Source of the DNA: Sedimentitalea nanhaiensis DSM 24252
GTDB taxonomy: Bacteria > Pseudomonadota > Alphaproteobacteria > Rhodobacterales > Rhodobacteraceae
Reading direction: 5' to 3'
Assembly: GCF_000473225.1 (NCBI RefSeq)
Contig: NZ_KI421509.1
Span: 2,701,741-2,765,740 of the forward strand
DNA length: 64,000 nt
In this document: positions 28,186 to 37,212 of the stretch, one piece after another
Layout of the letters: every line of letters begins with the position of its first letter
Position numbering within the stretch: position 1 is the stretch's first letter
Notes under the pieces: model-generated
Told to the model about the DNA's origin: nothing
Database searches by the model: none
What the model saw: only the letters and a program-made list of their open reading frames with translations
Made by a program: the position numbers and the translations under genes

Positions 28186-28983
28186 ATGGACCCGCTTGCG
28201 CCTCTGATCAACGCCCTGCACGCCGAAGGCCGCCTGCGGGTGTGGTCGCTGGTGATCACGATTTTCGGCGATCTGGTGCAGCATCGCGGCGGGCAGGTGT
28301 CCACGGCCCGGTTGCGCGCGCTGTTGGGGCGTGTCGGGGTCGAGCAGGGCGCGCTGCGCACCGCCCTGTCGCGCCTGGGTAGCGATGGCTGGGTCACCAG
28401 CGAACGTATGGGCCGCACCAGCCAATATCGGCTGAGCGCGCATGGTCTTGCGCGGTTTGCCCCGGCCACGACCCGCATCTATGCCCCCCCGCGTGAGGGA
28501 CCGGTCACGCAATGGGCCGCGATCATGACCCTGACGGGTTCCGGCGCGCAGTCGGTCCGCATTTGCCCTGCGGACGAGGTGGACGAGGCGGGGGATTGCC
28601 GGGTTGTGGGCGAGCTGACGACCGTGTCGGACCGGTTTCGCAGCGCTATGCTGGATCCGGCGCATCGGGCTTCTCTGGCGGCTTTGGCCCTGGATCTGCG
28701 GGCTCTGGACAAACCGGTCATTGCTCCGCTGGATGCGGCGGCGGCACGTCTTCTGCTGATCCATCGCTGGCGGCGCATCGTGCTGCGGTTTCCGGATCTG
28801 GCTGTGGAATTGCTGCCTAAAGATGCCCCGCTGAGAGATCCGCGCGCCGCAGTCGCGCGGGCCTATGCCGCGCTGACCCCGCTGGCCGAAGCCTGGCTGG
28901 ACAGTGAAATCGGGGGGCAGAAACCGATGCCAAAAGCCACAATCGATGCCGATAATCGGTTTCGCGCCTCTCGAAAGGCTTGA
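28186..28983 (+). CDS. paaX: PaaX-family transcriptional regulator
   Basis: A 265-residue protein with the PaaX N-terminal winged helix (LRVWSLVITIFGDLVQHRGG and TALSRLGSDGWVTSERMGR) and the C-terminal PaaX domain. In E. coli PaaX represses paa genes and is relieved by phenylacetyl-CoA. It begins eight bases after paaZ. Having both a TetR and a PaaX regulator in one cluster is noteworthy. Confidence 0.85.
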   Translation: MDPLAPLINALHAEGRLRVWSLVITIFGDLVQHRGGQVSTARLRALLGRVGVEQGALRTALSRLGSDGWVTSERMGRTSQYRLSAHGLARFAPATTRIYAPPREGPVTQWAAIMTLTGSGAQSVRICPADEVDEAGDCRVVGELTTVSDRFRSAMLDPAHRASLAALALDLRALDKPVIAPLDAAAARLLLIHRWRRIVLRFPDLAVELLPKDAPLRDPRAAVARAYAALTPLAEAWLDSEIGGQKPMPKATIDADNRFRASRKA

Positions 28984-29014
28984 TTTGACCTCATTTTGAG
29001 GCAAACCTGTCGTC

Positions 29015-29359
29015 ATGACGGTCCAACCCCCCAATCCGTTTCCCCCGCGTCCGATTCCGGTCCAGGTGGCCTTTGACCGGCGCGAGCTGGCCGTGATCCT
29101 GGCGTTGTATGGCCGTATGGTCGCCGCCGGGGACTGGCGCGATTACGGCATTTCCTGTCTGCGCGAGGTGGCGGTGTTTTCGGTGTTTCGCCGGACTGCG
29201 GAAAACCCGCTGTACCGGATTGAAAAACGCCCCAAGCTGCGTCATCGGCAGGGCATGTATGCGGTGGTCGGGATGGACGGGCAGATCCTGAAACGGGGTC
29301 CGGATCTGAAAAATGTGTTGCGGGTGCTGGAACGCAAGCTGATCCGTGCGGTCGAATAA
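29015..29359 (+). CDS. DUF2794 family protein
   Basis: A 114-residue protein of the alphaproteobacterial DUF2794 family, with VQVAFDRRELAVILALYGRM, the LYRIEKRPKLRHRQGMYAVV segment and a basic helical tail. Its function is unknown. It ends three bases before the convergent peptidase gene. Confidence 0.85.
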   Translation: MTVQPPNPFPPRPIPVQVAFDRRELAVILALYGRMVAAGDWRDYGISCLREVAVFSVFRRTAENPLYRIEKRPKLRHRQGMYAVVGMDGQILKRGPDLKNVLRVLERKLIRAVE

Positions 29360-29362
29360 CGG

Positions 29363-30181
29363 CTATAACCGCTTGTGCGCCGTCACCGCGCCGTCGCCCT
29401 GATCCTGAATGCGGGCGATGGCGGCCCGCATCGGCTCGTAGCTGACGGCCATGTGAAACGCGTTGGCATGCAGGATCGTATCCACATCGACCACCAACGC
29501 CACGTGACCTTTCCAGAACAGCAGATCGCCGCGCTGCGGGCTTTCGTTGGCCCGATGCCCCACCTCGGTTTCCTGCATGTCGGTATCGCCGGGGCAAGGG
29601 TGAGCGCAGGCCAGCAGCGCCGCCTGCACCAGACCGGAACAGTCGATGCCAGACCGGCTGTTGCCACCCCACAGATACGGGGTGCCGATGAACAGTTCGG
29701 CGACGGCAACTGGGTCGTCCAGGCGGCCATTGATCGGATGCAGGTGGGCGCGCGGCACAAACCCGGCATCGGTTTCGATGAATTTTTCGGTTTCCGACAA
29801 CGCGGTCAGCCGGCTGCCGAAACTGAGCATGTGGCGGTCGGGCGATTTGATGTCCGCCGCCGCATAGGCATGGGTTGCGGGTGCGCTGACCCAATGGGTC
29901 GCGGCCCGTTCCGGCCCCAGCGCGTCGCTGGACAGATAGCCGACATAACCATCCCTGCGCGCCTGAACAAAACTGATGCCCTGATGGTCTTCATACCTGT
30001 CCACCGCTTCGCCCCACAGCAGCTGACGGTCGCGCGCGCCGCCGGGGGCACGCAGCAGGTCGACAACCGGGCGCGTCACCCGCAGCGGCTCTGGCGTCAC
30101 GCGGCGCAGGTTCGGTGCCGCGCCCGGCAGATGCGCGGCGGCCACGCGGGCGTTGACCGGGGTTATGCGCGGATCGCTCAC
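29363..30181 (-). CDS. NlpC/P60-family cell-wall peptidase (C40)
   Basis: A 272-residue protein with SH3-like repeats in the first half (about residues 30-145) and a C-terminal NlpC/P60 domain. YLWGGNSRSGIDCSGLVQ holds the nucleophile Cys and GHVALVVDVDTILHAN the His. It should cut gamma-D-glutamyl-diamino acid bonds of murein or its fragments. No signal peptide is visible, so it may act on recycled peptides in the cytoplasm. It overlaps the M17 peptidase gene by four bases. Confidence 0.9.
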   Translation of the reverse strand: MSDPRITPVNARVAAAHLPGAAPNLRRVTPEPLRVTRPVVDLLRAPGGARDRQLLWGEAVDRYEDHQGISFVQARRDGYVGYLSSDALGPERAATHWVSAPATHAYAAADIKSPDRHMLSFGSRLTALSETEKFIETDAGFVPRAHLHPINGRLDDPVAVAELFIGTPYLWGGNSRSGIDCSGLVQAALLACAHPCPGDTDMQETEVGHRANESPQRGDLLFWKGHVALVVDVDTILHANAFHMAVSYEPMRAAIARIQDQGDGAVTAHKRL

Positions 30182-31560
30182 AGCCGGAGCAGGTCGGGCA
30201 GCGCCTGTAGCAGTGCGCGCGCGCCCATACCGATACCGCCCTTGGGCCGGGCGGGGGCATTGTCGGGTTGCCAGGCGTAGATGTCGAAATGCATATAGGG
30301 TGCGTCCGTCACAAAGCGGCGCAGGAACAGCGCGGCGGTGATCGACCCGGCAAAACCGCCGCTGGGCGCATTGTCCAGATCGGCAATCGCCGGTTCGATC
30401 CTGGCCTCATAGGCCGCATGAAACGGCATCCGCCAGACCGGATCGTCCACCTGGCCCGCGGCCCTGGACAATGCCGCCGCAGCGGCGTCCTGATCGGTGT
30501 AGAACGGCGCGAGGTCCGGGCCCACGGCAACGCGGGCGGCACCGGTCAGGGTCGCCATCGACACGATCAGGTCCGGCGTGCCTTCGTCCGCCAGAGCCAG
30601 GGCATCGGCCAGCACCAGCCGACCTTCGGCATCGGTGTTGTTGTTTTCCACCGTCAGCCCCTTGCGCGAGGTCAGCACATCGCCGGGCCGAAAGGCGTTG
30701 CCCGCGATTGCGTTCTCGACCGCCGGGACCAGCACCCGCAGCTGCAGGGGCAGGTTCAGTTCCATGATCATCTGGGCCAGCCCCAGTACCGTGGCCGCAC
30801 CGCCCATGTCTTTTTTCATCAATCCCATGCTGGATCCGGGCTTGATGTTCAGCCCGCCGGTGTCAAAACACACGCCCTTGCCCACCAGCGTCAGTTTCGG
30901 ACCCGATGTGCCCCAGTGCAGGTCGATCAGCCGTGGTGCGGTGGTCGACGCGCGCCCGACCGTGTGGATCAGTGGAAAGTTCTGTGCCAGCAGATCGTCG
31001 CCGACGATGGTCTGGATGGTTGCCCCATGGGCGCGGGCCAGTGTTTCGGCGGCATCCGCCAGATTGTCAGGACCCATGTCCGAGGTTGGCGTGTTGACCA
31101 GATCGCGGATCAGACATTCTGCCCGCGCCAGGATTTCGACGCGCGCCCGGTCGACCCCCTCTGGTACGACCAGCTGTCGGTCTTTGCCGGTCTGGGCCTT
31201 GTAACGGTCAAAGCGATAGCCCGACAGCAGCCAGCCCAGACATTCGGTTTCCGCCACATCCGCAGGCAGGCCGGATGCGATTCGATAGGTGCCGGCAGGC
31301 AGGTTCACCGCGCCATGCGCCAGCGGAAAATGCACCCGCGCGCGTTTGGCTGCGGTGCCATAGCCGGTGACGGCCATCCGCACCTGTCCATTGTCGGCGG
31401 GAATCAGCAGCGTCTCGCCGAGATTGGCCGCAAAGCCGTTTCTGGCGACCCAGGTTGCGACGGTCGACTCCTGGTTTTGCAACCACTGCTCCAATGCAGT
31501 GGATTCGATGATGTGCAACGCAATCGCGTCTGTATCGGAGTCGGAAAAACTGGCGGGCAT
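30178..31560 (-). CDS. Leucyl aminopeptidase family protein (M17)
   Basis: A 460-residue M17 metallopeptidase. The metal-binding Lys/Asp segment is GKGVCFDTGGLNIKPGSSMG and the signature is NTDAEGRLVLADALA. It removes N-terminal residues from peptides in the cytoplasm. Coupled by a four-base overlap to the downstream NlpC/P60 gene, which makes a murein-peptide recycling role plausible. Confidence 0.92.
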   Translation of the reverse strand: MPASFSDSDTDAIALHIIESTALEQWLQNQESTVATWVARNGFAANLGETLLIPADNGQVRMAVTGYGTAAKRARVHFPLAHGAVNLPAGTYRIASGLPADVAETECLGWLLSGYRFDRYKAQTGKDRQLVVPEGVDRARVEILARAECLIRDLVNTPTSDMGPDNLADAAETLARAHGATIQTIVGDDLLAQNFPLIHTVGRASTTAPRLIDLHWGTSGPKLTLVGKGVCFDTGGLNIKPGSSMGLMKKDMGGAATVLGLAQMIMELNLPLQLRVLVPAVENAIAGNAFRPGDVLTSRKGLTVENNNTDAEGRLVLADALALADEGTPDLIVSMATLTGAARVAVGPDLAPFYTDQDAAAAALSRAAGQVDDPVWRMPFHAAYEARIEPAIADLDNAPSGGFAGSITAALFLRRFVTDAPYMHFDIYAWQPDNAPARPKGGIGMGARALLQALPDLLRL

Positions 31561-31626
31561 CGGTCACTCTCGGGTCAAGGAAACTGGGCCGCAGCCTAGC
31601 CACACTGCGGCGACCTGCAAGCCCCC

Positions 31627-32007
31627 TCAGACCGAAAGATCCTGTAGATCCCAAACCGCGGTCAACGAGCGTTCGCCGATCCGGATCAGGCGGAACAGGG
31701 TCGCGGCCACGGCGGCCGAATCACCGGCATCCACGGCACCGGTGACATCCCCTGCGACGCGCGCCAAGGTGTTCATGCCGATCTGTTCGGAAATCGCGAT
31801 CAGGGATCGCGCGCTTTTGCGCAGGGCCGCGTTGTCCTTTTCGCGCCAGAGCCGTTCGCAATGGGACAGCCGCACGGCCAATTCCTCGATGGCGCGGCAA
31901 ACCACATCTTCGGCCCCGGTATGGCCCAATTGCTGGTACAGCGCGGCCAACTGATCCTGATTGAGCCGGACCGTTTCCGTCTGAACAAGCGTCGCTACAA
32001 GAGTCAT
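31627..32007 (-). CDS. Hypothetical protein resembling an HPt domain without its histidine
   Basis: A 126-residue, almost wholly helical protein. SARSLIAISEQIGMNTLARV aligns by eye with the phosphotransfer (HPt) core where a histidine normally stands in H-x-L-K-G; here the position is Arg, so phosphorelay is unlikely. No signal peptide or membrane span. The only His residues lie outside this core. It is monocistronic or the first gene ahead of the M17 peptidase gene. Confidence 0.6.
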   Translation of the reverse strand: MTLVATLVQTETVRLNQDQLAALYQQLGHTGAEDVVCRAIEELAVRLSHCERLWREKDNAALRKSARSLIAISEQIGMNTLARVAGDVTGAVDAGDSAAVAATLFRLIRIGERSLTAVWDLQDLSV

Positions 32008-32176
32008 AAGTTTTCACCCAAAAGTTATTTCGCCCCCACGGCTGTCTACACTCTGGCCGACACAGGTTTGCAAAAGGTTTCGACTGACGGCGGGAATGGC
32101 TCGAATTTTGGTAGAATTCCGGCTAAGCAAGGGGCTAGTAGGGGCGAAGCCCACAGCGACGTACAGGGACACCGAG

Positions 32177-32827
32177 ATGAAATCAGCCAAGCCATTGCCC
32201 GCCTATCTCGTGCAACGCTATCACGGTTGGAAGGCCACTTCGTATCAGGAGAATCGCGGCTGGTACCGACGGTTGGCCAACGAGGGCCAGCGCCCGCGCG
32301 CCATGGTGATTTCGTGCTGTGACAGCCGCGTGCATGTCACGTCGATCTTTGGTGCCGACCAAGGCGAGTTCTTTATCCATCGCAATATCGCCAACCTGGT
32401 GCCGCCGTTCGAGCCGGATGGCGATCACCACGGGACCAGTGCCACGGTGGAATATGCGGTGAATGTGCTGAAGGTCGCGCATCTGATCGTGTTGGGCCAT
32501 TCGCAATGCGGCGGCGTGGCGGGATGTATCGACATGTGCAAGGGGAACGCGCCCGAAATGGAGGCCAAGGAGAGTTTTGTCGGGCGCTGGATGGATATCC
32601 TGCGACCCAAATACGACCTTGTGGCCGATATCGACGATTCAGAGGCTCAGGCGCGGCAGTTGGAAAGGCACTCGGTGGTCATCTCGCTTGAGAACCTGAT
32701 GAGCTTTCCCTTTGTCGCCAGTGCCGTCGAGAGCGGCGAGCTGAGCCTGCACGGGCTGTGGACCGACATCGGTGAAGGCGGGTTGGAATGTTATGACCCA
32801 GCGGCGCAGAAATTCCTGCCGGTCTGA
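32177..32827 (+). CDS. Beta-carbonic anhydrase
   Basis: A 216-residue beta-class carbonic anhydrase with zinc ligands in VISCCDSRV (Cys and the Asp-Arg dyad) and LGHSQCGGVAG (His, Cys), and FFIHRNIANLV. It interconverts CO2 and bicarbonate. The ATG at 32177 follows a weak ribosome site; upstream in-frame codons to 32096 lack family similarity. Confidence 0.94.
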   Translation: MKSAKPLPAYLVQRYHGWKATSYQENRGWYRRLANEGQRPRAMVISCCDSRVHVTSIFGADQGEFFIHRNIANLVPPFEPDGDHHGTSATVEYAVNVLKVAHLIVLGHSQCGGVAGCIDMCKGNAPEMEAKESFVGRWMDILRPKYDLVADIDDSEAQARQLERHSVVISLENLMSFPFVASAVESGELSLHGLWTDIGEGGLECYDPAAQKFLPV

Positions 32828-32848
32828 CCCATAACCGATAGGGGACGC

Positions 32849-32875
32849 GCCCGCCACATGGGTCATGCGGCGGGC
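32849..32875. terminator. Shared stem-loop between convergent genes
   Basis: GCCCGCC (32849-32855) pairs with GGCGGGC (32869-32875) in the 55-base gap between the carbonic anhydrase and asd stop codons. There is no strong T-run, so it is only a probable bidirectional terminator. Confidence 0.4.
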
Positions 32876-32882
32876 CGAGGGA

Positions 32883-33905
32883 TCAGCCTTTTTTCAGAAC
32901 CCGCGTGCCCAGGGTTTCGGCGATCTGAACCGCGTTCAGCGCCGCGCCCTTGCGCAGGTTGTCAGAGACGCACCACAGGTTCAGCCCGTTGTCGATGGTG
33001 CTGTCCTGGCGGATGCGGCTGATGAATGTGGCATAATCGCCGACGCATTCCACCGGCGTGACGTAGCCACCGTCTTCGCGCTTGTCGATCACCATGACGC
33101 CGGGGGCCTCGCGCAGGATGTCACGGGCTTCGTCCTCGTCGAGGAAATCCTCGAACTCGATGTTGATCGCCTCGGAATGGCCGACAAACACCGGCACCCG
33201 CACGCAGGTTGCGGTGACCTTGATGGCCTTGTCGACGATCTTTTTGGTCTCGGCGACCATTTTCCATTCTTCCTTGGTCGACCCGTCGTCCATGAACACG
33301 TCGATGTGCGGAATCACGTTAAAGGCGATCTGCTTGGTGAACTTTTTTGCAGGCTTGTCATCGACCGGATTATAGATGCTCTTGGTCTGATCCCACAGCT
33401 CGTCGATACCCTCTTTGCCCGCGCCCGACACGGACTGATAGGTGCTGACGACAACCCGCTTGATCCGCGCGCGGTCATGTAGCGGCTTGAGTGCCACAAC
33501 CATCTGCGCGGTCGAACAGTTCGGGTTGGCGATGATGTTTTTCTTGGAATAGCCGGTGATGGCCTCGGGGTTGACCTCGGGCACAATCAGCGGAACGTCG
33601 GGATCGTAGCGATAGAGCGAGCTGTTGTCGATCACGATGCACCCGGCGGCGGCGGCCTTGGGGGCATAGATACTGGTCGCTTCGGACCCCACAGCAAACA
33701 GCGCCATGTCCCAGCCAGTGAAATCGAACGTGTCCAGATCCTTGGTTTTCAGGGTCTTGTCGCCAAAGCTCACCTCGGAACCCATCGATTTTCGGCTCGC
33801 CAGAACGGCGATCTCATCGACCGGGAACTGACGCTCGGCCAGGATGTTCAGCATTTCGCGGCCCACATTGCCTGTGGCGCCGACGACGGCGACGCGGTAA
33901 CCCAT
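32883..33905 (-). CDS. asd: Aspartate-semialdehyde dehydrogenase
   Basis: A 340-residue Asd. The Rossmann motif is VVGATGNVGREML at the start, the catalytic Cys is in NPNCSTAQMVVAL near 130, and the substrate part is YQSVSGAGKEG. It makes aspartate semialdehyde for lysine, threonine, methionine and also ectoine, whose genes lie 20 kb further on. Confidence 0.96.
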   Translation of the reverse strand: MGYRVAVVGATGNVGREMLNILAERQFPVDEIAVLASRKSMGSEVSFGDKTLKTKDLDTFDFTGWDMALFAVGSEATSIYAPKAAAAGCIVIDNSSLYRYDPDVPLIVPEVNPEAITGYSKKNIIANPNCSTAQMVVALKPLHDRARIKRVVVSTYQSVSGAGKEGIDELWDQTKSIYNPVDDKPAKKFTKQIAFNVIPHIDVFMDDGSTKEEWKMVAETKKIVDKAIKVTATCVRVPVFVGHSEAINIEFEDFLDEDEARDILREAPGVMVIDKREDGGYVTPVECVGDYATFISRIRQDSTIDNGLNLWCVSDNLRKGAALNAVQIAETLGTRVLKKG

Positions 33906-33987
33906 TTTCTTTCTCCAGATTTGTGCCGGCGCAGGACCGGCTGCGGCGTCATAGCCGTAAAGTGGTCCGGGGAAAAGGGGGGGCAGA

Positions 33988-35172
33988 TCAGTTCGCGCTG
34001 TCGCGGCTGAACAGATAGATCAGCGTTCCGGCCAATAGGGCCACGGCGAAAAAGCCGAAGATGGCCGTATAAGGGGCGGTGGGCGATGTGCCGACCATGT
34101 CCTGGTGAATGCGCCCCGAGGCAAATTGCATCAGCCCGACACCGCCGATGCCAAACAGATTCATCAGCGTCACGCCGCGCCCGACCAGATGGTCGGGAAA
34201 AAAACCGCGCCCGTGGGCGATGATCAGCGGGAACGAGGCTCCCAGAAATCCGATCAGCGCAATCAACGCGATGGACAGCACGACGTTATCGGAAATCAAC
34301 AGGATCAGCGCCGCAAGGGCGGCAAAACAGCCGATATTGCCAAAGAAAACCACCCATTTGCGGGTGCCAAAGATCCTGTCCATGGGGCCGTAGCACAGCG
34401 TGCCGGCGATCATCGCCACGCCCATGATCAGGGTGGCCTGACCGACCTGAACCGCGTTCATTGCGAATACATCGTTCAGATAGGGGCCGGCCCACAGCCC
34501 GCGCAGCGCCCCGGCGGGGGCATAGTTGACCGCCATCATCGGCAGGATCGCCCACATCACCGGCAGTTTCAGCAATTCGAACACCGATCCCTTGTGGTCA
34601 TGGTGAATGGTGACCGGATCGCGCACCGTCAGCAGGATTCCGGCCGCCACGGCGATGGACAGGCCGGACAAGGCCGCCAGCGAGCCGCGCCATCCGATCA
34701 GATCGACGGCCAGCGCGGTGGGATAGGACGCCACCAGATTGCCGACCGATCCCACCCCCAGCATCAGCGCCGCCAGAGTGGCAAAGCGCGCAGGGGGGAA
34801 TTCGCGGGCAAAGATATAGTACGAGGCCATCAGCACCGGCGAACAGCCGATGCCGATCAGCAGCATGGCCAGCTTGATATGCAGGGGCGAGGTTGCCAGC
34901 GCAAACAGGGCCGCGCCCCCGCCGCCGCCCAGCAGCAGCAAAGTGGCTGCCGTGCGCCGTGGCCCGATTCGGTCCAATGCCCAGCCCACGGGCAGCTGCA
35001 TCGCCGCAAAGGCCAGGAACCACAGGCCCGAGGCCGTGGCCAGATCGTCCGGGCCGGTGCCGATATCCCGTGCCAGGGCACCGCTGAGCACGGCCAGGAA
35101 GGCGCGGAAAAACTGGCTGAGCACATAGGCCAGGCAAAGCATGATCAATCCGGTCCGCATGAACCCTCTCAT
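33988..35172 (-). CDS. MFS transporter
   Basis: A 394-residue protein with twelve predicted membrane spans and MFS signatures: GWALDRIGPRRTAA in the first cytoplasmic loop and GPMDRIFGTRKW in the middle. The substrate is unknown. Starts at 35172 or at the ATG 35160, the latter preceded by AGAGGG; the frame stays open further upstream but that part is not membrane-like. Confidence 0.87.
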   Translation of the reverse strand: MRGFMRTGLIMLCLAYVLSQFFRAFLAVLSGALARDIGTGPDDLATASGLWFLAFAAMQLPVGWALDRIGPRRTAATLLLLGGGGGAALFALATSPLHIKLAMLLIGIGCSPVLMASYYIFAREFPPARFATLAALMLGVGSVGNLVASYPTALAVDLIGWRGSLAALSGLSIAVAAGILLTVRDPVTIHHDHKGSVFELLKLPVMWAILPMMAVNYAPAGALRGLWAGPYLNDVFAMNAVQVGQATLIMGVAMIAGTLCYGPMDRIFGTRKWVVFFGNIGCFAALAALILLISDNVVLSIALIALIGFLGASFPLIIAHGRGFFPDHLVGRGVTLMNLFGIGGVGLMQFASGRIHQDMVGTSPTAPYTAIFGFFAVALLAGTLIYLFSRDSAN

Positions 35173-35270
35173 CGCAGTTGCGACTGGGTGACACGGGGTG
35201 CGGGCCGGTGCAAGCGGGGATTCCGCGGTGACGTGTATCCAACGACGCAACGCCGATGCTAGGGTGCGGG

Positions 35271-36428
35271 ATGAATCAGGGATCCGACAGCGATGCGTTT
35301 TACTGTACCTTGCCGCGCATCGCGTCGTTTGGCGCGATGTCGGATCCGGACAGCTATACACCGCTGCCCGATGGCTGGGCGATCGGAACCGCAGACATTG
35401 TTGGCTCGACCGGCCATATTGCGGCAGGGCGATACAAGACCGTTAACATGATCGGCGCGGCGGTGATATCGTCGCAGATCAACGCCAGCGACGGGCAGGC
35501 CTTTCCCTATGTGTTCGGTGGCGATGGCACGACCTTTGCCTGCGGTCCCGGCCAGGCCGCGCGATCGGCGCGGATTTTGGGGGTGATGAAACGCTGGGCG
35601 GCCGAGGAATTCGGCATGGAACTGCGGGTTGCCCAGGTGCCGCTGGCCGATATCCGCGCCGCCGGGCACGATGTGTCCGTGGCGCGCTTTCAGGCTGCGT
35701 CCGGGGTGGATTACGCCATGTTCGGCGGGGGCGGGCTGTCGTGGTCCGAAGCGCGGATGAAGCAGGGGGCTTTCGGCATCCCCGCCGCCGCGCCGGGGGC
35801 GGTTCCGGATCTGACCGGCCTGTCGTGCCGCTGGAGCAATGCAAAGGCACAGAATGGCACCATCCTGTCGGTGGTGGTGGAGCCTGCGCCCGGTGCGGCG
35901 CCGCGGGCCTTTGCCAACGTGGCGCGGCAGGTCGTGGCGGTCGCCGAACAGCTGCGACGGGCGGGGCATCCTGTGCCGCCGGAGGGGCCAAGACTGCGGT
36001 GGCCACCGCCGGGCCTGACGCTCGAGGCCCATGCCTCGCGGGGGCGGATGTCGCTGGTGCGGCGCAAGATGCAATTGCTCAGGGACACGTTGATCGCGTG
36101 GGTATTTTTCAAGACCGGCCTCAAGGCGGGCGAGTTCGATCCCGTGCATTATGCCGCGACTGTCAGCAGCAATGCGGATTATCGCAAGTTCGACGACGGG
36201 TTGAAGATGACTCTGGATTGCGATGCCGTCACCCAGCGCCGGATCGAGCAGATCCTGGAGCGTGCGCGTCGCGATGGTATCCTGCAATTCGGCCTGTTTG
36301 CGCAGGACGAGGCGCTGATCACCTGTTTCGTGCCGTCGATCACGCAGGATAACCATATCCACCTGATCGACGGGGCCTCGGGTGGCTATACCCGGGCAGC
36401 GGCGCAGATCAAGGGCGCTGCGATTTGA
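35271..36428 (+). CDS. DUF3095 family protein with cyclase-like fold
   Basis: A 385-residue protein of the DUF3095 family. IGTADIVGSTGHIAAG and YVFGGDGTTFACG resemble the two metal-binding Asp segments of class III nucleotidyl cyclases. The C-terminal part may hold a regulatory or second catalytic domain. It could be a nucleotide cyclase, but no activity can be inferred. It overlaps the convergent HpaI gene by 20 bases. Confidence 0.75.
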   Translation: MNQGSDSDAFYCTLPRIASFGAMSDPDSYTPLPDGWAIGTADIVGSTGHIAAGRYKTVNMIGAAVISSQINASDGQAFPYVFGGDGTTFACGPGQAARSARILGVMKRWAAEEFGMELRVAQVPLADIRAAGHDVSVARFQAASGVDYAMFGGGGLSWSEARMKQGAFGIPAAAPGAVPDLTGLSCRWSNAKAQNGTILSVVVEPAPGAAPRAFANVARQVVAVAEQLRRAGHPVPPEGPRLRWPPPGLTLEAHASRGRMSLVRRKMQLLRDTLIAWVFFKTGLKAGEFDPVHYAATVSSNADYRKFDDGLKMTLDCDAVTQRRIEQILERARRDGILQFGLFAQDEALITCFVPSITQDNHIHLIDGASGGYTRAAAQIKGAAI

Positions 36429-37188
36429 TCCAGCGGTCCGCCGTGGCGCGGGCGGCCTGCGCCAGGGTGATGACGTCGATCCCCACGGCGACAAACCGTG
36501 CGCCTGCATCCAGATAGGCCTCGATCGACTCGTCAGACAGGGACAGGATGCCCGGCACCTTGCCCGCATCGCGAATGCGCCCCAACGTATCGACGATCGC
36601 AGCATGCACTTTTGGATGCGTCATGTCGCCCGGGTGACCCATGTCGGCGGCCAGATCGGCGGGGCCGATGAACACGCAATCGATGCCCTCGACCGCCAGA
36701 ATGTCATCCAGCGCGGCCAGCCCTGCACGGTTTTCCACCTGTACGATCAGGCTGATCTGGTCGTCGGCCGTCCGGGTATAGTCGGTGAGGGTCGAAAAGC
36801 GCGACGACCGCGTGGCGGTGGCACCAACACCGCGAATACCGTGCGGCGGATAGGTGCAGGCCCGCACCATCTGTTGCGCCTGCGCACCGCTTTCCACCAT
36901 CGGCACCAGAATCGTCTGAGCGCCCACATCCAGCACCTGTTTGACGATCCACGGCTCGCCCACCGGGATGCGTACGATGACCTGTGACGGGCTGGATTGA
37001 AGCGCCATCAACTGATCGCGAATCGAGCGGATATCGTTGGCGGCATGCTCGCCGTCGATCACAAGCCAGTCGAAGCCGGCAGTGCCGACGACCTCGGTCG
37101 GGGCGGCCTCGGCAAAGCTGAGCCAGCAGCCAAAAGTCGTGTCGCCGGCCTTGAACCGTTGTTTGAGAGTGTTGGTGGGGGCGGGCAT
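36409..37188 (-). CDS. HpcH/HpaI-family aldolase
   Basis: A 259-residue class II aldolase of the HpaI type: LVIDGEHAANDI (His), IVRIPVGEPW (Arg) and ILVPMVESGAQAQQMV (metal-binding Glu), plus VFIGPADLAADMG. These enzymes split 4-hydroxy-2-oxo acids such as the heptanedioate in homoprotocatechuate breakdown. Its neighbours, hpaR and the decarboxylase, fit aromatic amine or amino acid metabolism. It lies 24 bases behind the decarboxylase. Confidence 0.88.
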   Translation of the reverse strand: MPAPTNTLKQRFKAGDTTFGCWLSFAEAAPTEVVGTAGFDWLVIDGEHAANDIRSIRDQLMALQSSPSQVIVRIPVGEPWIVKQVLDVGAQTILVPMVESGAQAQQMVRACTYPPHGIRGVGATATRSSRFSTLTDYTRTADDQISLIVQVENRAGLAALDDILAVEGIDCVFIGPADLAADMGHPGDMTHPKVHAAIVDTLGRIRDAGKVPGILSLSDESIEAYLDAGARFVAVGIDVITLAQAARATADRWIKSQRP

Positions 37189-37212
37189 GGTGCGTTCCTT
37201 TGTCTGGGACTA

